DNA of 64,000 nt, taken from contig CALEZT010000088.1 in assembly GCA_937927975.1 (NCBI GenBank), forward strand, positions 1 through 64,000, written 5' to 3'. Shown here piece by piece: positions 44,664-53,537 of this stretch (position 1 is the stretch's first letter; every line of letters begins with the position of its first letter). This DNA comes from an uncultured Phycisphaerales bacterium (GTDB lineage Bacteria; Planctomycetota; Phycisphaerae; Sedimentisphaerales; Anaerobacaceae). Below the pieces are notes generated by a model. That model did not search any database, had not been told where the DNA came from, and saw nothing but the letters and a program-made list of their open reading frames with translations. The translations under genes and the position numbers were made by a program.

Positions 44664-46025
44664 ATGCCGGAAACCCTGAGCCGCCGAACGATCGATTTCG
44701 CCAAGTTCCACTCGGCCCTCGACACCGTCAATCTGATGGACTGCCAGGGCTACGTGGTCCGCGTCACCGGCTCGACTGTGGAGTCGGCCGGTCCGGTGCT
44801 CGGCCTGGGCTCGCTGTGCGGGATTCACACCCGCGACGGCCGACGCATCCTCGCCCAGGTGGTGGGGTTCCGTCAGGACCATCTGATTCTGCTGCCCCTG
44901 GAGCACATCGAAGGGGTCTCGCCCGGCGACGCCGTCACGGCCAGGACCACGCCCCGACACATCCTGCTCAGTGAAAAGGTGCTCGGACGCGTGCTCAACG
45001 GGCTGGGCGAACCGATCGACGGAAAAGGCCCCTTGCCCGAGGGCGACAAGTGTCCTCTCGACGTGGAGAGCCCGCCGCCGTTGAGCCGGGAGAAGATCAC
45101 GCAGCCATTGGCGCTGGGCATCCGCTCGATCGACGGCATCATGACCACCGCCAGGGGCCAGAGAATCGGCATCTTCGCCGGCAGCGGCGTCGGCAAGAGC
45201 GTCCTTCTGGGCGACATCGCGGTCTCCAGCGACGCGGCGGTCAACGTGGTGGCCCTGATCGGCGAGCGGGGCCGCGAGGTGCGGGAGTTCCTGGAAGAGA
45301 ACCTCGGACCGGAAGGCCTGGCGCGCAGCGTGGTGGTCGTCGCCACCAGCGACACCCCTCCCATCCAGCGGATCAAGGCGGCCTTCGTCGCGGTGACCAT
45401 CGCCGAGTACTTCCGCGAGAAGGCCCAGAACGTTCTGTTCATGATGGACTCCTTGACCCGGTTCGCGCAGGCCCAGCGGGAGATCGGTCTGGCGGCGGGA
45501 GAGCCTCCGGCGACGAAGGGCTACTGCCCGAGCGTCTTCGCACTGATGCCCCGGCTGATCGAGCGATTGGGCTGCTCCCGAGCGGGCAGCATCACCGGCA
45601 TCCTCACCGTGCTGGTCGAGAACGACGACCTGACCGACCCGGTGGCCGACAGCGCCCGCAGTCTGCTGGACGGGCACATCGTCCTGTCCAGAAAACTGGC
45701 CGACCGGGGGCACTATCCCGCGGTGGACATCCTGCGGAGCATCAGCCGGCTGATGTCGGCCGTGATCACGGACGAACATCGCGTCGCGGCCCAGAAGCTC
45801 CGCGAGATTTACGCGACCTACGCGGACGCGGAAGACCTCATCAACATCGGCGCCTTCTCGCCGGGCAGCAACCGGCGGATCGACGGCGCGGTCAGTCTGA
45901 TCGACAAGATCAACGAGTTCCTCATCCAGCCGGTCCGCCAGAGGACGCCGTTCGAGGAAACCGTCAAGCAGCTCCTTGCGATCACGCGGGCCTGGGACAG
46001 ACTGTTGACCGGCAAGAATGGATAA
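44664..46025 (+). CDS. fliI: Flagellum-specific ATPase FliI
   Basis: The product has 453 residues. Walker A is IGIFAGSGVGKSVLLGDIAV and Walker B lies in NVLFMMDSLTRFAQAQREIG. GLAAGEPPATKGYCPSVFAL is the FliI/YscN signature. The F1-type hexameric ATPase unfolds and delivers export substrates. It lies 3 bases after fliH. The length is normal for the family. Confidence 0.96.
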   Translation: MPETLSRRTIDFAKFHSALDTVNLMDCQGYVVRVTGSTVESAGPVLGLGSLCGIHTRDGRRILAQVVGFRQDHLILLPLEHIEGVSPGDAVTARTTPRHILLSEKVLGRVLNGLGEPIDGKGPLPEGDKCPLDVESPPPLSREKITQPLALGIRSIDGIMTTARGQRIGIFAGSGVGKSVLLGDIAVSSDAAVNVVALIGERGREVREFLEENLGPEGLARSVVVVATSDTPPIQRIKAAFVAVTIAEYFREKAQNVLFMMDSLTRFAQAQREIGLAAGEPPATKGYCPSVFALMPRLIERLGCSRAGSITGILTVLVENDDLTDPVADSARSLLDGHIVLSRKLADRGHYPAVDILRSISRLMSAVITDEHRVAAQKLREIYATYADAEDLINIGAFSPGSNRRIDGAVSLIDKINEFLIQPVRQRTPFEETVKQLLAITRAWDRLLTGKNG

Positions 46026-46028
46026 TGA

Positions 46029-46478
46029 ATGAAACGATTCGTATGGCGTCTTCAGCGGGTTCTGGACGTCAAGGCAAAAGAAGAGCAACTCCGGCGGACC
46101 GAGCTGTTTCGGCTCACCGAACTCCTGACCGCCAAACGCGGCGAAATGCTCATGCGTCAGCGGGTCCTGGAGAACCTGCTGGCGGACCTCCGGAACGACC
46201 GGTCGGCCGAGCGGTTGAACTCGCAGGCGTTCGTCCTCCAGCGCGTGGCGGTGGACGACCAGCGAATCCGCAAGCTTCAGGAAGAGATCGCAGACCTGGG
46301 GGTTCGACACAAGGAGAAGACCGCGGAACTGTTGACGGTGCGGCGGTACAAGGAAGGCCTTGAGAAGCTCCGGGCCCAGGCGCAAGAGGAGTACATTCAG
46401 GAACAAGAGCGGCTGGAGCAGAAGGAACTGGACGACAGGACGACCGTCTCCTGCGCCCGCCGCGAAAACGTGGAATAG
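46029..46478 (+). CDS. fliJ: Flagellar export protein FliJ, probably shortened by an amber codon
   Basis: The product has 149 residues and is almost entirely coiled coil, from MKRFVWRLQRVLDVKAKEEQ to ERLEQKELDDRTTVSCARRE. This is the FliJ/YscO-type stalk that links the FliI ring to the export gate. The frame stops at TAG 46476-46478 but continues open for another 22 codons (AYEELPDRGIDAARRLYEEQ, then NR) to a TGA that overlaps the start of the next gene. That tail is also helical and FliJ-like, so the TAG may be a late nonsense mutation or may be read through. Confidence 0.85.
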   Translation: MKRFVWRLQRVLDVKAKEEQLRRTELFRLTELLTAKRGEMLMRQRVLENLLADLRNDRSAERLNSQAFVLQRVAVDDQRIRKLQEEIADLGVRHKEKTAELLTVRRYKEGLEKLRAQAQEEYIQEQERLEQKELDDRTTVSCARRENVE

Positions 46479-46543
46479 GCGTACGAAGAACTGCCAGATC
46501 GGGGAATCGATGCCGCCAGACGGCTTTATGAGGAGCAGAACAG

Positions 46544-47281
46544 GTGAATAAGAAGGTCATCATCATCGCCGCGATGGTGGGATTGGCCAGTTTCGCCGGG
46601 GCATTCGCCACCGGATGGTTCACCCGCCCGACTGCCGCCGCGGCCTCGGCCTCGGAACCGAATCAGCAGACTCCCCTGCAGGGTGGAACTCCCGCCACAG
46701 GGACGCTGCCCGGGGTCCCGCCGGCGACTCTGTCGCCGACGCTGTCCCTGCCGGTCGAGCAGGGCTCGGGCACGCGCAGCATGACCGAGGAACAGCTCAA
46801 GGAGCTGGTCATCGAGGTCCGCGAGAAGATCCAGCAGTACAACCAGAAAACCGCGGAGCTGGAGAAAGAGAAAGAACGGCTCCAGATCGCCCAGCAGACG
46901 CTGAAGAAAGACATCGAGGCGCTGAACAATCTGCGCGTGGAACTGGCCGCGAGCGTGGCGGACGTCAAGAGCGAGCGGGAGTTGCTCCTGAAAGCGCGGG
47001 TGGAAGTCGCGGCTGCGGAAAGGGCCAATCTGTTGGCCATCGCAGCGGCCTACGACAAAATGGACGCCACAGGCGCCAGCCAGATCCTGACCAATATGGC
47101 CACCGGCGCCTCGAAGAGCGGCGGCGCCGCGTCGGTCGCAAACCTGGAGGACGCGGTCAAGATCCTGTTCTTCATGCAGGATCGAACCAAGGCCAAGGTT
47201 CTGGCGGAGATGGCCAACCAGGAGCCGGCGCTGGCGGCTCTGTTGAGCCAGAAGCTCAAGCAGGTCCAGGAAGGAAAGTAG
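46544..47281 (+). CDS. MotE-like motor-associated coiled-coil protein
   Basis: The product has 245 residues. A GTG start is set by GAGGAG eight bases upstream. An N-terminal membrane helix (KKVIIIAAMVGLASFAGAFA) and a Pro/Ala linker are followed by a long coiled coil (LKELVIEVREKIQQYNQKTA to ADVKSERELLLKARVEVAAA). The C-terminal fold is MgtE_N-like: AAYDKMDATGASQILTNMAT and VKILFFMQDRTKAKVLAEMA. Such proteins (MotE or FlbB types) act as periplasmic chaperones or scaffolds for MotB in other flagella. It lies just before motA, which fits. It is not FliL. Confidence 0.7.
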   Translation: MNKKVIIIAAMVGLASFAGAFATGWFTRPTAAAASASEPNQQTPLQGGTPATGTLPGVPPATLSPTLSLPVEQGSGTRSMTEEQLKELVIEVREKIQQYNQKTAELEKEKERLQIAQQTLKKDIEALNNLRVELAASVADVKSERELLLKARVEVAAAERANLLAIAAAYDKMDATGASQILTNMATGASKSGGAASVANLEDAVKILFFMQDRTKAKVLAEMANQEPALAALLSQKLKQVQEGK

Positions 47282-47285
47282 TCAT

Positions 47286-48050
47286 ATGGATATCGCGACC
47301 ATCTTGGGCATTGTCTCCGGATGCGGGGTCATCATCTGGGCCATGGCGCTCGGCGGAAGCCTGGTGATTTTCTGGGACGTTCCGTCGGTCGCCATCACCG
47401 TCGGCGGCATGCTCGCCTCGACGTTCATCCAGTTCTCTCTGCCCCAGGTTCTGGGCATCTTCTCGGTCATCAAGAAGACCTTTGTCACGAAGATCCCGAC
47501 GCCTTCGGAGTTGATCAAAAACATGGTCGAATACGCGACGATCAACCGGCGGGACGGCGCCCTGGCCCTGGAACAAGAAGTCGGAAAACTGAAGGACACT
47601 TTCTTCGCCAAGGCCCTGCAACTGATCGTCGACGGACAGGGCCCGGACGACATCCGCGAATTCCTTTCCATGGAAATCCAGTACATGCAGGACCGCCACG
47701 CGGCGGGCAAGAAGATCCTGGAATACATGGGCGCCGCTGCGCCGGCGTTCGGGATGGTCGGCACTCTGATCGGCCTTGTCCAGATGCTTACGAACCTCTC
47801 TTCGCCCGACCAGATCGGCGCCGGCATGGCGGTGGCTCTGTTGACCACGTTCTATGGCGCCGTCATGGCCAACCTGATCTTCCTGCCCCTGGGAGGCAAG
47901 CTCGCAATCTACTCCAAGGCGGAAACGACGGCCAAGGAAATGATCATTGAGGGCATCTGTTCCATCGCCAAGGGCGACAACCCGACGATCGTCCGCGAGA
48001 AGCTCCAGGTGTTCGTCTCTCAGGGCAAACGGGCGGAGAAGAAAGCGTAG
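47286..48050 (+). CDS. motA: Flagellar stator protein MotA
   Basis: The product has 254 residues with four membrane helices. GVIIWAMALGGSLVIFWDVP and VAITVGGMLASTFIQFSLPQ are the first two. GAAAPAFGMVGTLIGLVQML and MAVALLTTFYGAVMANLIFL are the third and fourth, lining the ion channel. The cytoplasmic part holds the charged torque-generating residues. It belongs to the PomA/MotA family. It lies 4 bases after the MotE-like gene. Confidence 0.94.
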   Translation: MDIATILGIVSGCGVIIWAMALGGSLVIFWDVPSVAITVGGMLASTFIQFSLPQVLGIFSVIKKTFVTKIPTPSELIKNMVEYATINRRDGALALEQEVGKLKDTFFAKALQLIVDGQGPDDIREFLSMEIQYMQDRHAAGKKILEYMGAAAPAFGMVGTLIGLVQMLTNLSSPDQIGAGMAVALLTTFYGAVMANLIFLPLGGKLAIYSKAETTAKEMIIEGICSIAKGDNPTIVREKLQVFVSQGKRAEKKA

Positions 48051-48056
48051 GCCGAC

Positions 48057-48770
48057 ATGGGAAGAGCGATGAAAGAGACGCCCCCGGAAGAGGTTGCCGG
48101 CGCCCCCCAATGGATGGTCACGTTCAGCGACTGCATGAATCTCTTGCTGACGTTCTTCGTCCTGCTCGTCACGTTTTCGGAGTTCAGCCAACAGCCGGAG
48201 GATCGAATCCTCAACTTCGGAAACGCCATGCGTACAGTCTTCGGCCCCCCCGTCGAGAAAGCGAAGCAGCAGGATGAAACCTCCATGGTCTCGCCACCTC
48301 GAGTGGTGAACATAGAGCAGCCCATCCACGGCAGCGAAACCCCCACCGAGTCCAAGTCCCTGAGAGCAAGCAGCGGGACACTGAACGAGGATCTTCAGAC
48401 CTCCACCTACCGCAGTCACAAGGTGTTCCTGATTCCCTCGCGAAAGATGTTTCTGGGCCGCGGAAGGGCGCTTTCGCCCGATGGACGCTACTTCCTGGCC
48501 GTGATGGCCGCTTTTTTGAAAGATGCGCCGGGCGGAGTCGTCATCAGCGAGAACGGCCCGGAGAGTCCGACCGTTGGCATGGACGCGAGCCTGTCCCGAA
48601 CTCTGGCCGTACTGGAATACCTCGTCACGATCCAGAATCTGGACCGGCGCAAGTTCAGCGTCGCGACGGAGAGCATTGCCCCCCCCGAGGATGCGACCGG
48701 CTCGGCCGTGACCTACCACCGGGAGGAGCGGATGCTCGAGATCGTCCTGTTGGAAGGGAGCGTGCAATAA
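48057..48770 (+). CDS. motB: MotB-like stator protein, first copy
   Basis: The product has 237 residues. The N-terminus WMVTFSDCMNLLLTFFVLLV is the MotB plug/helix with the ion-carrying Asp in TFSD. The C-terminal region (RYFLAVMAAFLKDAPGGVVI, then MDASLSRTLAVLEYLV) occupies the OmpA-like domain but lacks the normal N-x2-LS-x2-RA peptidoglycan motif. The domain may therefore bind cell wall differently or not at all. It shares a base with the next gene (TAATG). Confidence 0.82.
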   Translation: MGRAMKETPPEEVAGAPQWMVTFSDCMNLLLTFFVLLVTFSEFSQQPEDRILNFGNAMRTVFGPPVEKAKQQDETSMVSPPRVVNIEQPIHGSETPTESKSLRASSGTLNEDLQTSTYRSHKVFLIPSRKMFLGRGRALSPDGRYFLAVMAAFLKDAPGGVVISENGPESPTVGMDASLSRTLAVLEYLVTIQNLDRRKFSVATESIAPPEDATGSAVTYHREERMLEIVLLEGSVQ

Positions 48771-49507
48771 TGGGTAAGAGAGCCGAGGAAATCGCTCCGG
48801 CGGTCCCCCTTTGGATCATCACGTTCTCGGACATGACGACAAACCTCCTGACCTTTTTCGTGCTGCTGCTGAGCATGGGCCACATGCGCGACGACACGCT
48901 TTTCGACGAGGGCAAGCGAATCTCGGTGGCCTTTCTCGAATCCGTCAAGGTGGGATTCGGGATACAAAGCGCCACGGAGTTCGACCAGTCGAAGATCAAG
49001 TACAACATCGACCAGCCGGAGCGTCCCGAAGGCATCACCAAGGACGCTCGAGAGGAACAACGCAAGAGGCTCTTCCAAATCCTGCAGCGATCTATGCAGA
49101 CCCAACCCTCGCAACTGAAAGGCGACCGAGTGGAATTCTCCGTGGCCAGCGTGAGGTTCCTGCCGGGGCAGGCCGTTCTGGACGAAGGCAGTGAACAGTG
49201 GCTCTCCCGGTTCTGTCTGAACGTCCGACAGAACCTCGAACCCGCGAACAACATGCTCTATGTCGTCGGACTGCCGGAGCACGGGGTCGCGGAATCGCAG
49301 GCTCAGATGCTCGCGGCCCGTCGCGCCCGCGTCGCGGCCGACTTCCTGCGTCAGAACCTTGCCTCCCCGTCCGGTCAGAGCGCCGGGGCCGCAGGCTGGC
49401 GAGTGTTCTGGTGGGGCGCGGGACCGGGCGCCAGTTGGGCGGGCCAGGACTCCACTCTCCCCGGCCAACCTCAGATCCTGATCGCCGCGATCAAGACCAA
49501 CGACTGA
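48770..49507 (+). CDS. MotB-like stator protein, second copy
   Basis: The product has 245 residues. It again begins with a MotB-type helix, PLWIITFSDMTTNLLTFFVL, with the channel Asp. The periplasmic part has FLPGQAVLDEGSEQWLSRFC and, in the OmpA-like region, MLAARRARVAADFLRQN, which keeps a partial RA motif. Paired MotB-like genes after one motA could form a heteromeric MotB dimer, as known for some other stators (for example the MotX/MotY or AglS-type variations). That reading is inference. Confidence 0.78.
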   Translation: MGKRAEEIAPAVPLWIITFSDMTTNLLTFFVLLLSMGHMRDDTLFDEGKRISVAFLESVKVGFGIQSATEFDQSKIKYNIDQPERPEGITKDAREEQRKRLFQILQRSMQTQPSQLKGDRVEFSVASVRFLPGQAVLDEGSEQWLSRFCLNVRQNLEPANNMLYVVGLPEHGVAESQAQMLAARRARVAADFLRQNLASPSGQSAGAAGWRVFWWGAGPGASWAGQDSTLPGQPQILIAAIKTND

Positions 49508-49529
49508 CCTGCGTTTGTATAGTTTCTGG

Positions 49530-49546
49530 ACACGATCGGATCGTGT
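49530..49546. repeat. 17-bp palindrome upstream of fliO
   Basis: ACACGATC and GATCGTGT flank a single G. It lies 160 bases before the fliO start in a short gap within the operon. It may be an operator or an mRNA hairpin. Confidence 0.4.
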
Positions 49547-49706
49547 GGGTCCGCCCGGCCGATCCGCCCCCCTTTCCGCACGCACGAGATCGCCCACTGA
49601 GCCCGCGGCACGCCATTTGCAGCATCCAGGGGCGACGGCGCACCATGCGCGGCCCGCCCGTGAACGGTCGCGCGTGCGACGGGACGACATCGAGGTCCAC
49701 ACAGAA

Positions 49707-50198
49707 GTGAATGCAAATGCGAAAAGAATCGTTGCCCTGTGCATCCTGCTGATCGTCTGCGGCGGCTGGGCGACTCTGGCCTCTCGATACGGCAGCCAGG
49801 CGAACCGGGTCTTGACCCAAACCCCGGCGGAGCTCGGCGCCGGAACTCGTTCTTTCCTGAGCGATCCGAATGCCTCCGGATTGACCTCGACCGGCTTGGA
49901 CAATTCGGGTCTGTTCCTGCGAATGGCGTTGGCGATGGGCGTCGTGGGCGGACTGGGCGGTCTGGCTCTGTACATGTCCAAAAGGGTGCTTCCGCGGGCG
50001 ATCAACCCGCCGGGGCGGGAAATCCGCATCATCGAAACCACCTATCTGGGACCCCGCAAGGCCCTGCACCTGGTGGAGGTGGGCCCCCGACGACTGCTCC
50101 TGGCCAGCACCACCGACACCATCAGGATGCTGGCCTCGCTGGATGGCCTGTCGCCTGAGATCGACCAGGAGTCTGTCGACGACGGGGGAGAGATGTAG
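49707..50198 (+). CDS. fliO: Flagellar protein FliO
   Basis: The product has about 163 residues from GTG 49707 (VNANAKRIVALCILLIVCGG). The frame is open from 49515 but that part reads as GC-rich spacer. There is one N-terminal hydrophobic segment and a second (MALAMGVVGGLGGLALYMSK), then a cytoplasmic FliO domain, IRIIETTYLGPRKALHLVEV with RRLLLASTTDTIRML. FliO scaffolds assembly of the FliP ring. It ends directly before fliP. Confidence 0.85.
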   Translation: MNANAKRIVALCILLIVCGGWATLASRYGSQANRVLTQTPAELGAGTRSFLSDPNASGLTSTGLDNSGLFLRMALAMGVVGGLGGLALYMSKRVLPRAINPPGREIRIIETTYLGPRKALHLVEVGPRRLLLASTTDTIRMLASLDGLSPEIDQESVDDGGEM

Positions 50199-51128
50199 AT
50201 GCCCAAGACAGAGAAGACCCAGCATGGATACACCGAGACGGCGTCCCCTGTCGAGAGACGCGACGACGGCGTCGATCGTCCCGCTCAAGGCTCTTGCCCC
50301 CTCCTGCGATGGCTTCTGGGCATCCTGGCGGTGGCCATATCCGCGCAGACCCCGGCCGCCGGGCAGATCGACACCGCGATCCCGCCGGCCCTCCCTCCGA
50401 CGACCGCAACGGCGCCCGCTCTCTCCGCCAATGCCATGCCCAACGTCGGCGACATGATGGGCGTCCTGGAGAAGGCGACGACGCCGCAACCCGGCGCCAC
50501 CGACTGGTCCACTCCGGTCAAGCTGGTGGTGATCTTCGCGGCCCTGGCCATCCTGCCCAGCCTGCTGGTCATGATGACGTCGTTCACGAGGATCGTGATC
50601 GTGCTGTCGTTCGTGCGGCAGGCCTTGACCACGCAGAACATCCCCCCAACGATCGCGCTGATGGGCATGGCGATGTTCCTGACCCTGTACACGATGGCGC
50701 CGACCTACGCGAAGATCAACGCCGAGGCGGTCCAGCCCTATCTGGCGGACCAGATGCCGGTGGACGGCGCCGCGATCAAGGCGGCCGACTGCCTCAAGGA
50801 GTTCATGCTCCGTCAGAGCCGCAAGAGCGATCTGGCGCTGTTCGTGGAGATGGCCAAAGCCCCCGCGCCGGCGACCCCGAGCGACATCCCGCTGCACATC
50901 GTCGTTCCGGCGTTCATCATCAGCGAGTTCCGCACGGCCTTCGAGATCGGGTGTCTGCTCTTCATCCCGTTTCTGCTGATCGACATGGTGATCGCCAGCG
51001 TGCTGCTCAGCGCAGGCATGATGATGCTGCCGCCGGCGATGATCTCGCTGCCGTTCAAACTGATCCTGTTCATCCTCGTGGACGGCTGGGGTCTTCTGGC
51101 CAAGAGCCTGAGCCTGGGATTCCGGTAA
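50199..51128 (+). CDS. fliP: Flagellar export gate protein FliP
   Basis: The product has 309 residues. After a signal peptide (LLGILAVAISAQTPAAGQID) and a linker, it has the FliP core: MMTSFTRIVIVLSFVRQALT, TQNIPPTIALMGMAMFLTLY and FIISEFRTAFEIGCLLFIPF followed by LLIDMVIASVLLSAGMMMLP. It forms the ring of the export gate with FliQ and FliR. The N-terminal leader is longer than in E. coli FliP. GGGGAGA precedes the ATG. Confidence 0.95.
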   Translation: MPKTEKTQHGYTETASPVERRDDGVDRPAQGSCPLLRWLLGILAVAISAQTPAAGQIDTAIPPALPPTTATAPALSANAMPNVGDMMGVLEKATTPQPGATDWSTPVKLVVIFAALAILPSLLVMMTSFTRIVIVLSFVRQALTTQNIPPTIALMGMAMFLTLYTMAPTYAKINAEAVQPYLADQMPVDGAAIKAADCLKEFMLRQSRKSDLALFVEMAKAPAPATPSDIPLHIVVPAFIISEFRTAFEIGCLLFIPFLLIDMVIASVLLSAGMMMLPPAMISLPFKLILFILVDGWGLLAKSLSLGFR

Positions 51129-51205
51129 GGAGACGCAAACAGATCCCATACATCCCATGAGTCCCATGGGTCGGCAACGCAAGCGGGTAAAGGATTCGAA
51201 AGCCT

Positions 51206-51478
51206 ATGGACAGCAGTTTTGCCTTGTACGTCGGAAGACACACCCTGGAGACCGCCCTGCTGGTGTCGGCGCCGATTCTGTTGACCTGCATGATCGTCGG
51301 TATCGCGGTGACGCTGTTCCAGGCGGTCACGTCTATGCGGGACATGACCCTCACGATCATCCCCAAGCTGCTGGCCCTGGGGGTCGTGACGCTGATCTTC
51401 AGCGGCTGGATGCTCCAGGTCACCTTGCGGTTCACCGTCGAGATGTTCACTCTGATCCAGAATATCCAAGGGAACTGA
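51206..51478 (+). CDS. fliQ: Flagellar export gate protein FliQ
   Basis: The product has 90 residues with two membrane helices (ETALLVSAPILLTCMIVGIA and LLALGVVTLIFSGWMLQVTL). VTLFQAVTSMRDMTLTIIPK is the conserved loop. The spacer before it contains repeats of TCCCAT. It is part of the P5Q4R1 export gate. Confidence 0.93.
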   Translation: MDSSFALYVGRHTLETALLVSAPILLTCMIVGIAVTLFQAVTSMRDMTLTIIPKLLALGVVTLIFSGWMLQVTLRFTVEMFTLIQNIQGN

Positions 51479-51557
51479 CCATGCGCGACGGACGGCGGAC
51501 AGAGCCGATCGAACCTCGATCCTCGGCGATCCATGATCGCCCGTCGGTGGTGATCTG

Positions 51558-52301
51558 ATGCTCGCGATCGTGCTCGGCTTCACCCTGGTGCTGACCCGAA
51601 TCTCTGCTTTCTTCGTATCGCTTCCGGTCTTCGGATGGCCGGCGATTCCCATCCCCATCAGAGGACTGATCGCCTTGATCCTGTCGGTGTTCTTCTACTT
51701 CTGCAAACCGCTGGCAGTCGATCCCGCAGGACTCTCAACCCCGGCCGCCATGGTCCTGCTGGGCGGAGAAGCCATCTACGGAATGGCCCTCGGGTTCATC
51801 GCAACGATGCTGTTCGCGGTCGTGCAACTCAGCGGACGGATCGCGGAACAGCAAATGGGCATGACGATGGCGGAGATCGTCGATCCGCTCCGCGGCGAGA
51901 AGACCGGCGAACTCTCGAGTTTGATGGAGATGGTCTTCATTCTGCTGTTTCTCAGCGTCAACGGGCACCATATGCTCCTGTTGATCATTTCTAAGAGCTA
52001 CGATGCATTCCCGACGGGGACGGTTCCGACGCTGAATCTGCTGGTCGAAGGCGTGGTCGGCGCCAGCTCCGCCATGCTCATCGCCGGACTGCGACTGGCG
52101 GCGCCCCTGCTGGGGGCGTTCCTCGTTCTGATGGTGACGCTGGCGATGCTGGCCCGCCTGGTGCCGGAGATGGACATCCTGACGGTCACCCTGCCGGTCC
52201 GCATAGCGCTGGGTCTGTTCCTCATGGCGGCGTTCCTGCCGTTCGTCGGAGGATTCGTGACGGAGTTCGCCGACTGGATGGCCAAGCTATTGCCCATTTG
52301 A
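51558..52301 (+). CDS. fliR: Flagellar export gate protein FliR
   Basis: The product has 247 residues with six or so membrane helices. LVLTRISAFFVSLPVFGWPA is the usual start, and QQMGMTMAEIVDPLRGEKTG is the conserved cytoplasmic segment. LLLIISKSYDAFPTG also fits. The gate is completed by FlhB encoded next. No strong ribosome binding site is visible before this ATG. Confidence 0.93.
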   Translation: MLAIVLGFTLVLTRISAFFVSLPVFGWPAIPIPIRGLIALILSVFFYFCKPLAVDPAGLSTPAAMVLLGGEAIYGMALGFIATMLFAVVQLSGRIAEQQMGMTMAEIVDPLRGEKTGELSSLMEMVFILLFLSVNGHHMLLLIISKSYDAFPTGTVPTLNLLVEGVVGASSAMLIAGLRLAAPLLGAFLVLMVTLAMLARLVPEMDILTVTLPVRIALGLFLMAAFLPFVGGFVTEFADWMAKLLPI

Positions 52302-52418
52302 GATTTGTGATTTGCGATTTGGAGAGGAAATCTCCAGCCCATGCCGCCGGCCCAGGAGAAGACCGTCGATTCACAATCGCAAGTAGCGACTCGTAAAAAG
52401 TAGATCGTAGATTTCAAG

Positions 52419-53501
52419 ATGGCCGACAAGCCCGCAGCAGAAAAAACAGAACAACCAACCGCGCGACGGCTCAACAAGGCGCGGGATGAGGGGCAGGTCC
52501 CTCAGAGCCAGGAACTGGCCGGCGCCGTGACGCTTCTGGCGCTGCTGGCGGCTCTGGCCGCCGTGGGACCCGACCTGATCCACTGGTGCAAGCTCAAGCT
52601 CCAGGAGGGATTGTCGGCCGGCAACGCCTCGGAATCGTTCGCCGACAGCCAAACCTTCCTTCATCTGGTCCACGGGAACACCGTCGAGGTCCTTGTCTTG
52701 CTGCTCCCGATTCTGGCCATTCTGACCGTCGGAGGCGTGGTGGCCAGCGTCGCGGTGGGCGGACTGACGTTCACCCCCTCGGCCTTTCGACTGCGGTGGG
52801 ACGTGATCAATCCCGCCAATGCCCTGGGCAATCTGCTCAACAAACGCACTCTCGTCCACCTCCTGGCCTCTGTCCTGAAGCTCGCGTTTGTCAGCCTGAT
52901 CGCGTGGCTCTATCTGCGGGACAAGCTGGAAGCCTTCGCGGCCCTTCGCTGGGCCTGGTCCACCCAGCTCATGGCGGCCATGGTCGAAATCATCTTCGGC
53001 CTGTTCGTGCGGATCGCCATCGGCATTCTCGTCATTGGGCTGGCCGACGCGTACTACCAGAAGTGGAACCACATCCAGGAACTGAAGATGACCCGCGACG
53101 AGGTCCGCCTGGAGCGCAGGGACACGGAAGGGTCGCCCGAGGTCAAGGCCCGGATTCGCCGGCTCCAGATCGAGATGTCCATGCGGAGGCTCCGTCAGGA
53201 CGTGCCCAAGGCCAACGTGATTCTGGTGAACCCGACGCACGTGGCAGTGGCGCTGCGGTACGATCCCAAGACGATGGAAGCGCCCGTCCTCCTGGCCAAA
53301 GGCGCCGACCACATGGCCCAGAAGATCATCCAGATCGGGCGCTCCTACGGCATCCCGATCGTCCAGCGACCCGAGATCGCCAGGGCCATCTACGCCTCGG
53401 TCAAGCCGGGCAGGCCGATTCCGGAAGGATTGTACATGGCCGTCGCGGAGGTGCTGGCGATGATCTATCGTCTCCGCCAGAAACGCAGGAGTCCCCGATA
53501 G
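52419..53501 (+). CDS. flhB: Flagellar export switch protein FlhB
   Basis: The product has 360 residues. The start EKTEQPTARRLNKARDEGQV is the standard FlhB N-terminus, followed by four membrane helices. The cytoplasmic domain has the autocleavage motif NPTH in VILVNPTHVAVALRYDPKTM, where cleavage between Asn and Pro alters substrate choice together with FliK. It is the last gene of the flgB operon. The 117-base spacer before it is AT-rich. Confidence 0.95.
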   Translation: MADKPAAEKTEQPTARRLNKARDEGQVPQSQELAGAVTLLALLAALAAVGPDLIHWCKLKLQEGLSAGNASESFADSQTFLHLVHGNTVEVLVLLLPILAILTVGGVVASVAVGGLTFTPSAFRLRWDVINPANALGNLLNKRTLVHLLASVLKLAFVSLIAWLYLRDKLEAFAALRWAWSTQLMAAMVEIIFGLFVRIAIGILVIGLADAYYQKWNHIQELKMTRDEVRLERRDTEGSPEVKARIRRLQIEMSMRRLRQDVPKANVILVNPTHVAVALRYDPKTMEAPVLLAKGADHMAQKIIQIGRSYGIPIVQRPEIARAIYASVKPGRPIPEGLYMAVAEVLAMIYRLRQKRRSPR

Positions 53502-53537
53502 GGAGACAGGCTCCGCAGATCAGGAATGCGATGGGTC

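Noticed and set aside
40574..46406. Very long minus-strand open frames across the flagellar operon
   Set aside because: They are antisense shadows of flgB to fliJ, which have clear family motifs on the plus strand.
49515..49521. GTATAG recurring near 40062, 49517 and 55664 and on the minus strand near 36640 in flagellar spacers
   Set aside because: It is a short motif with inconsistent orientation and distance to genes; it is likely to occur by chance.
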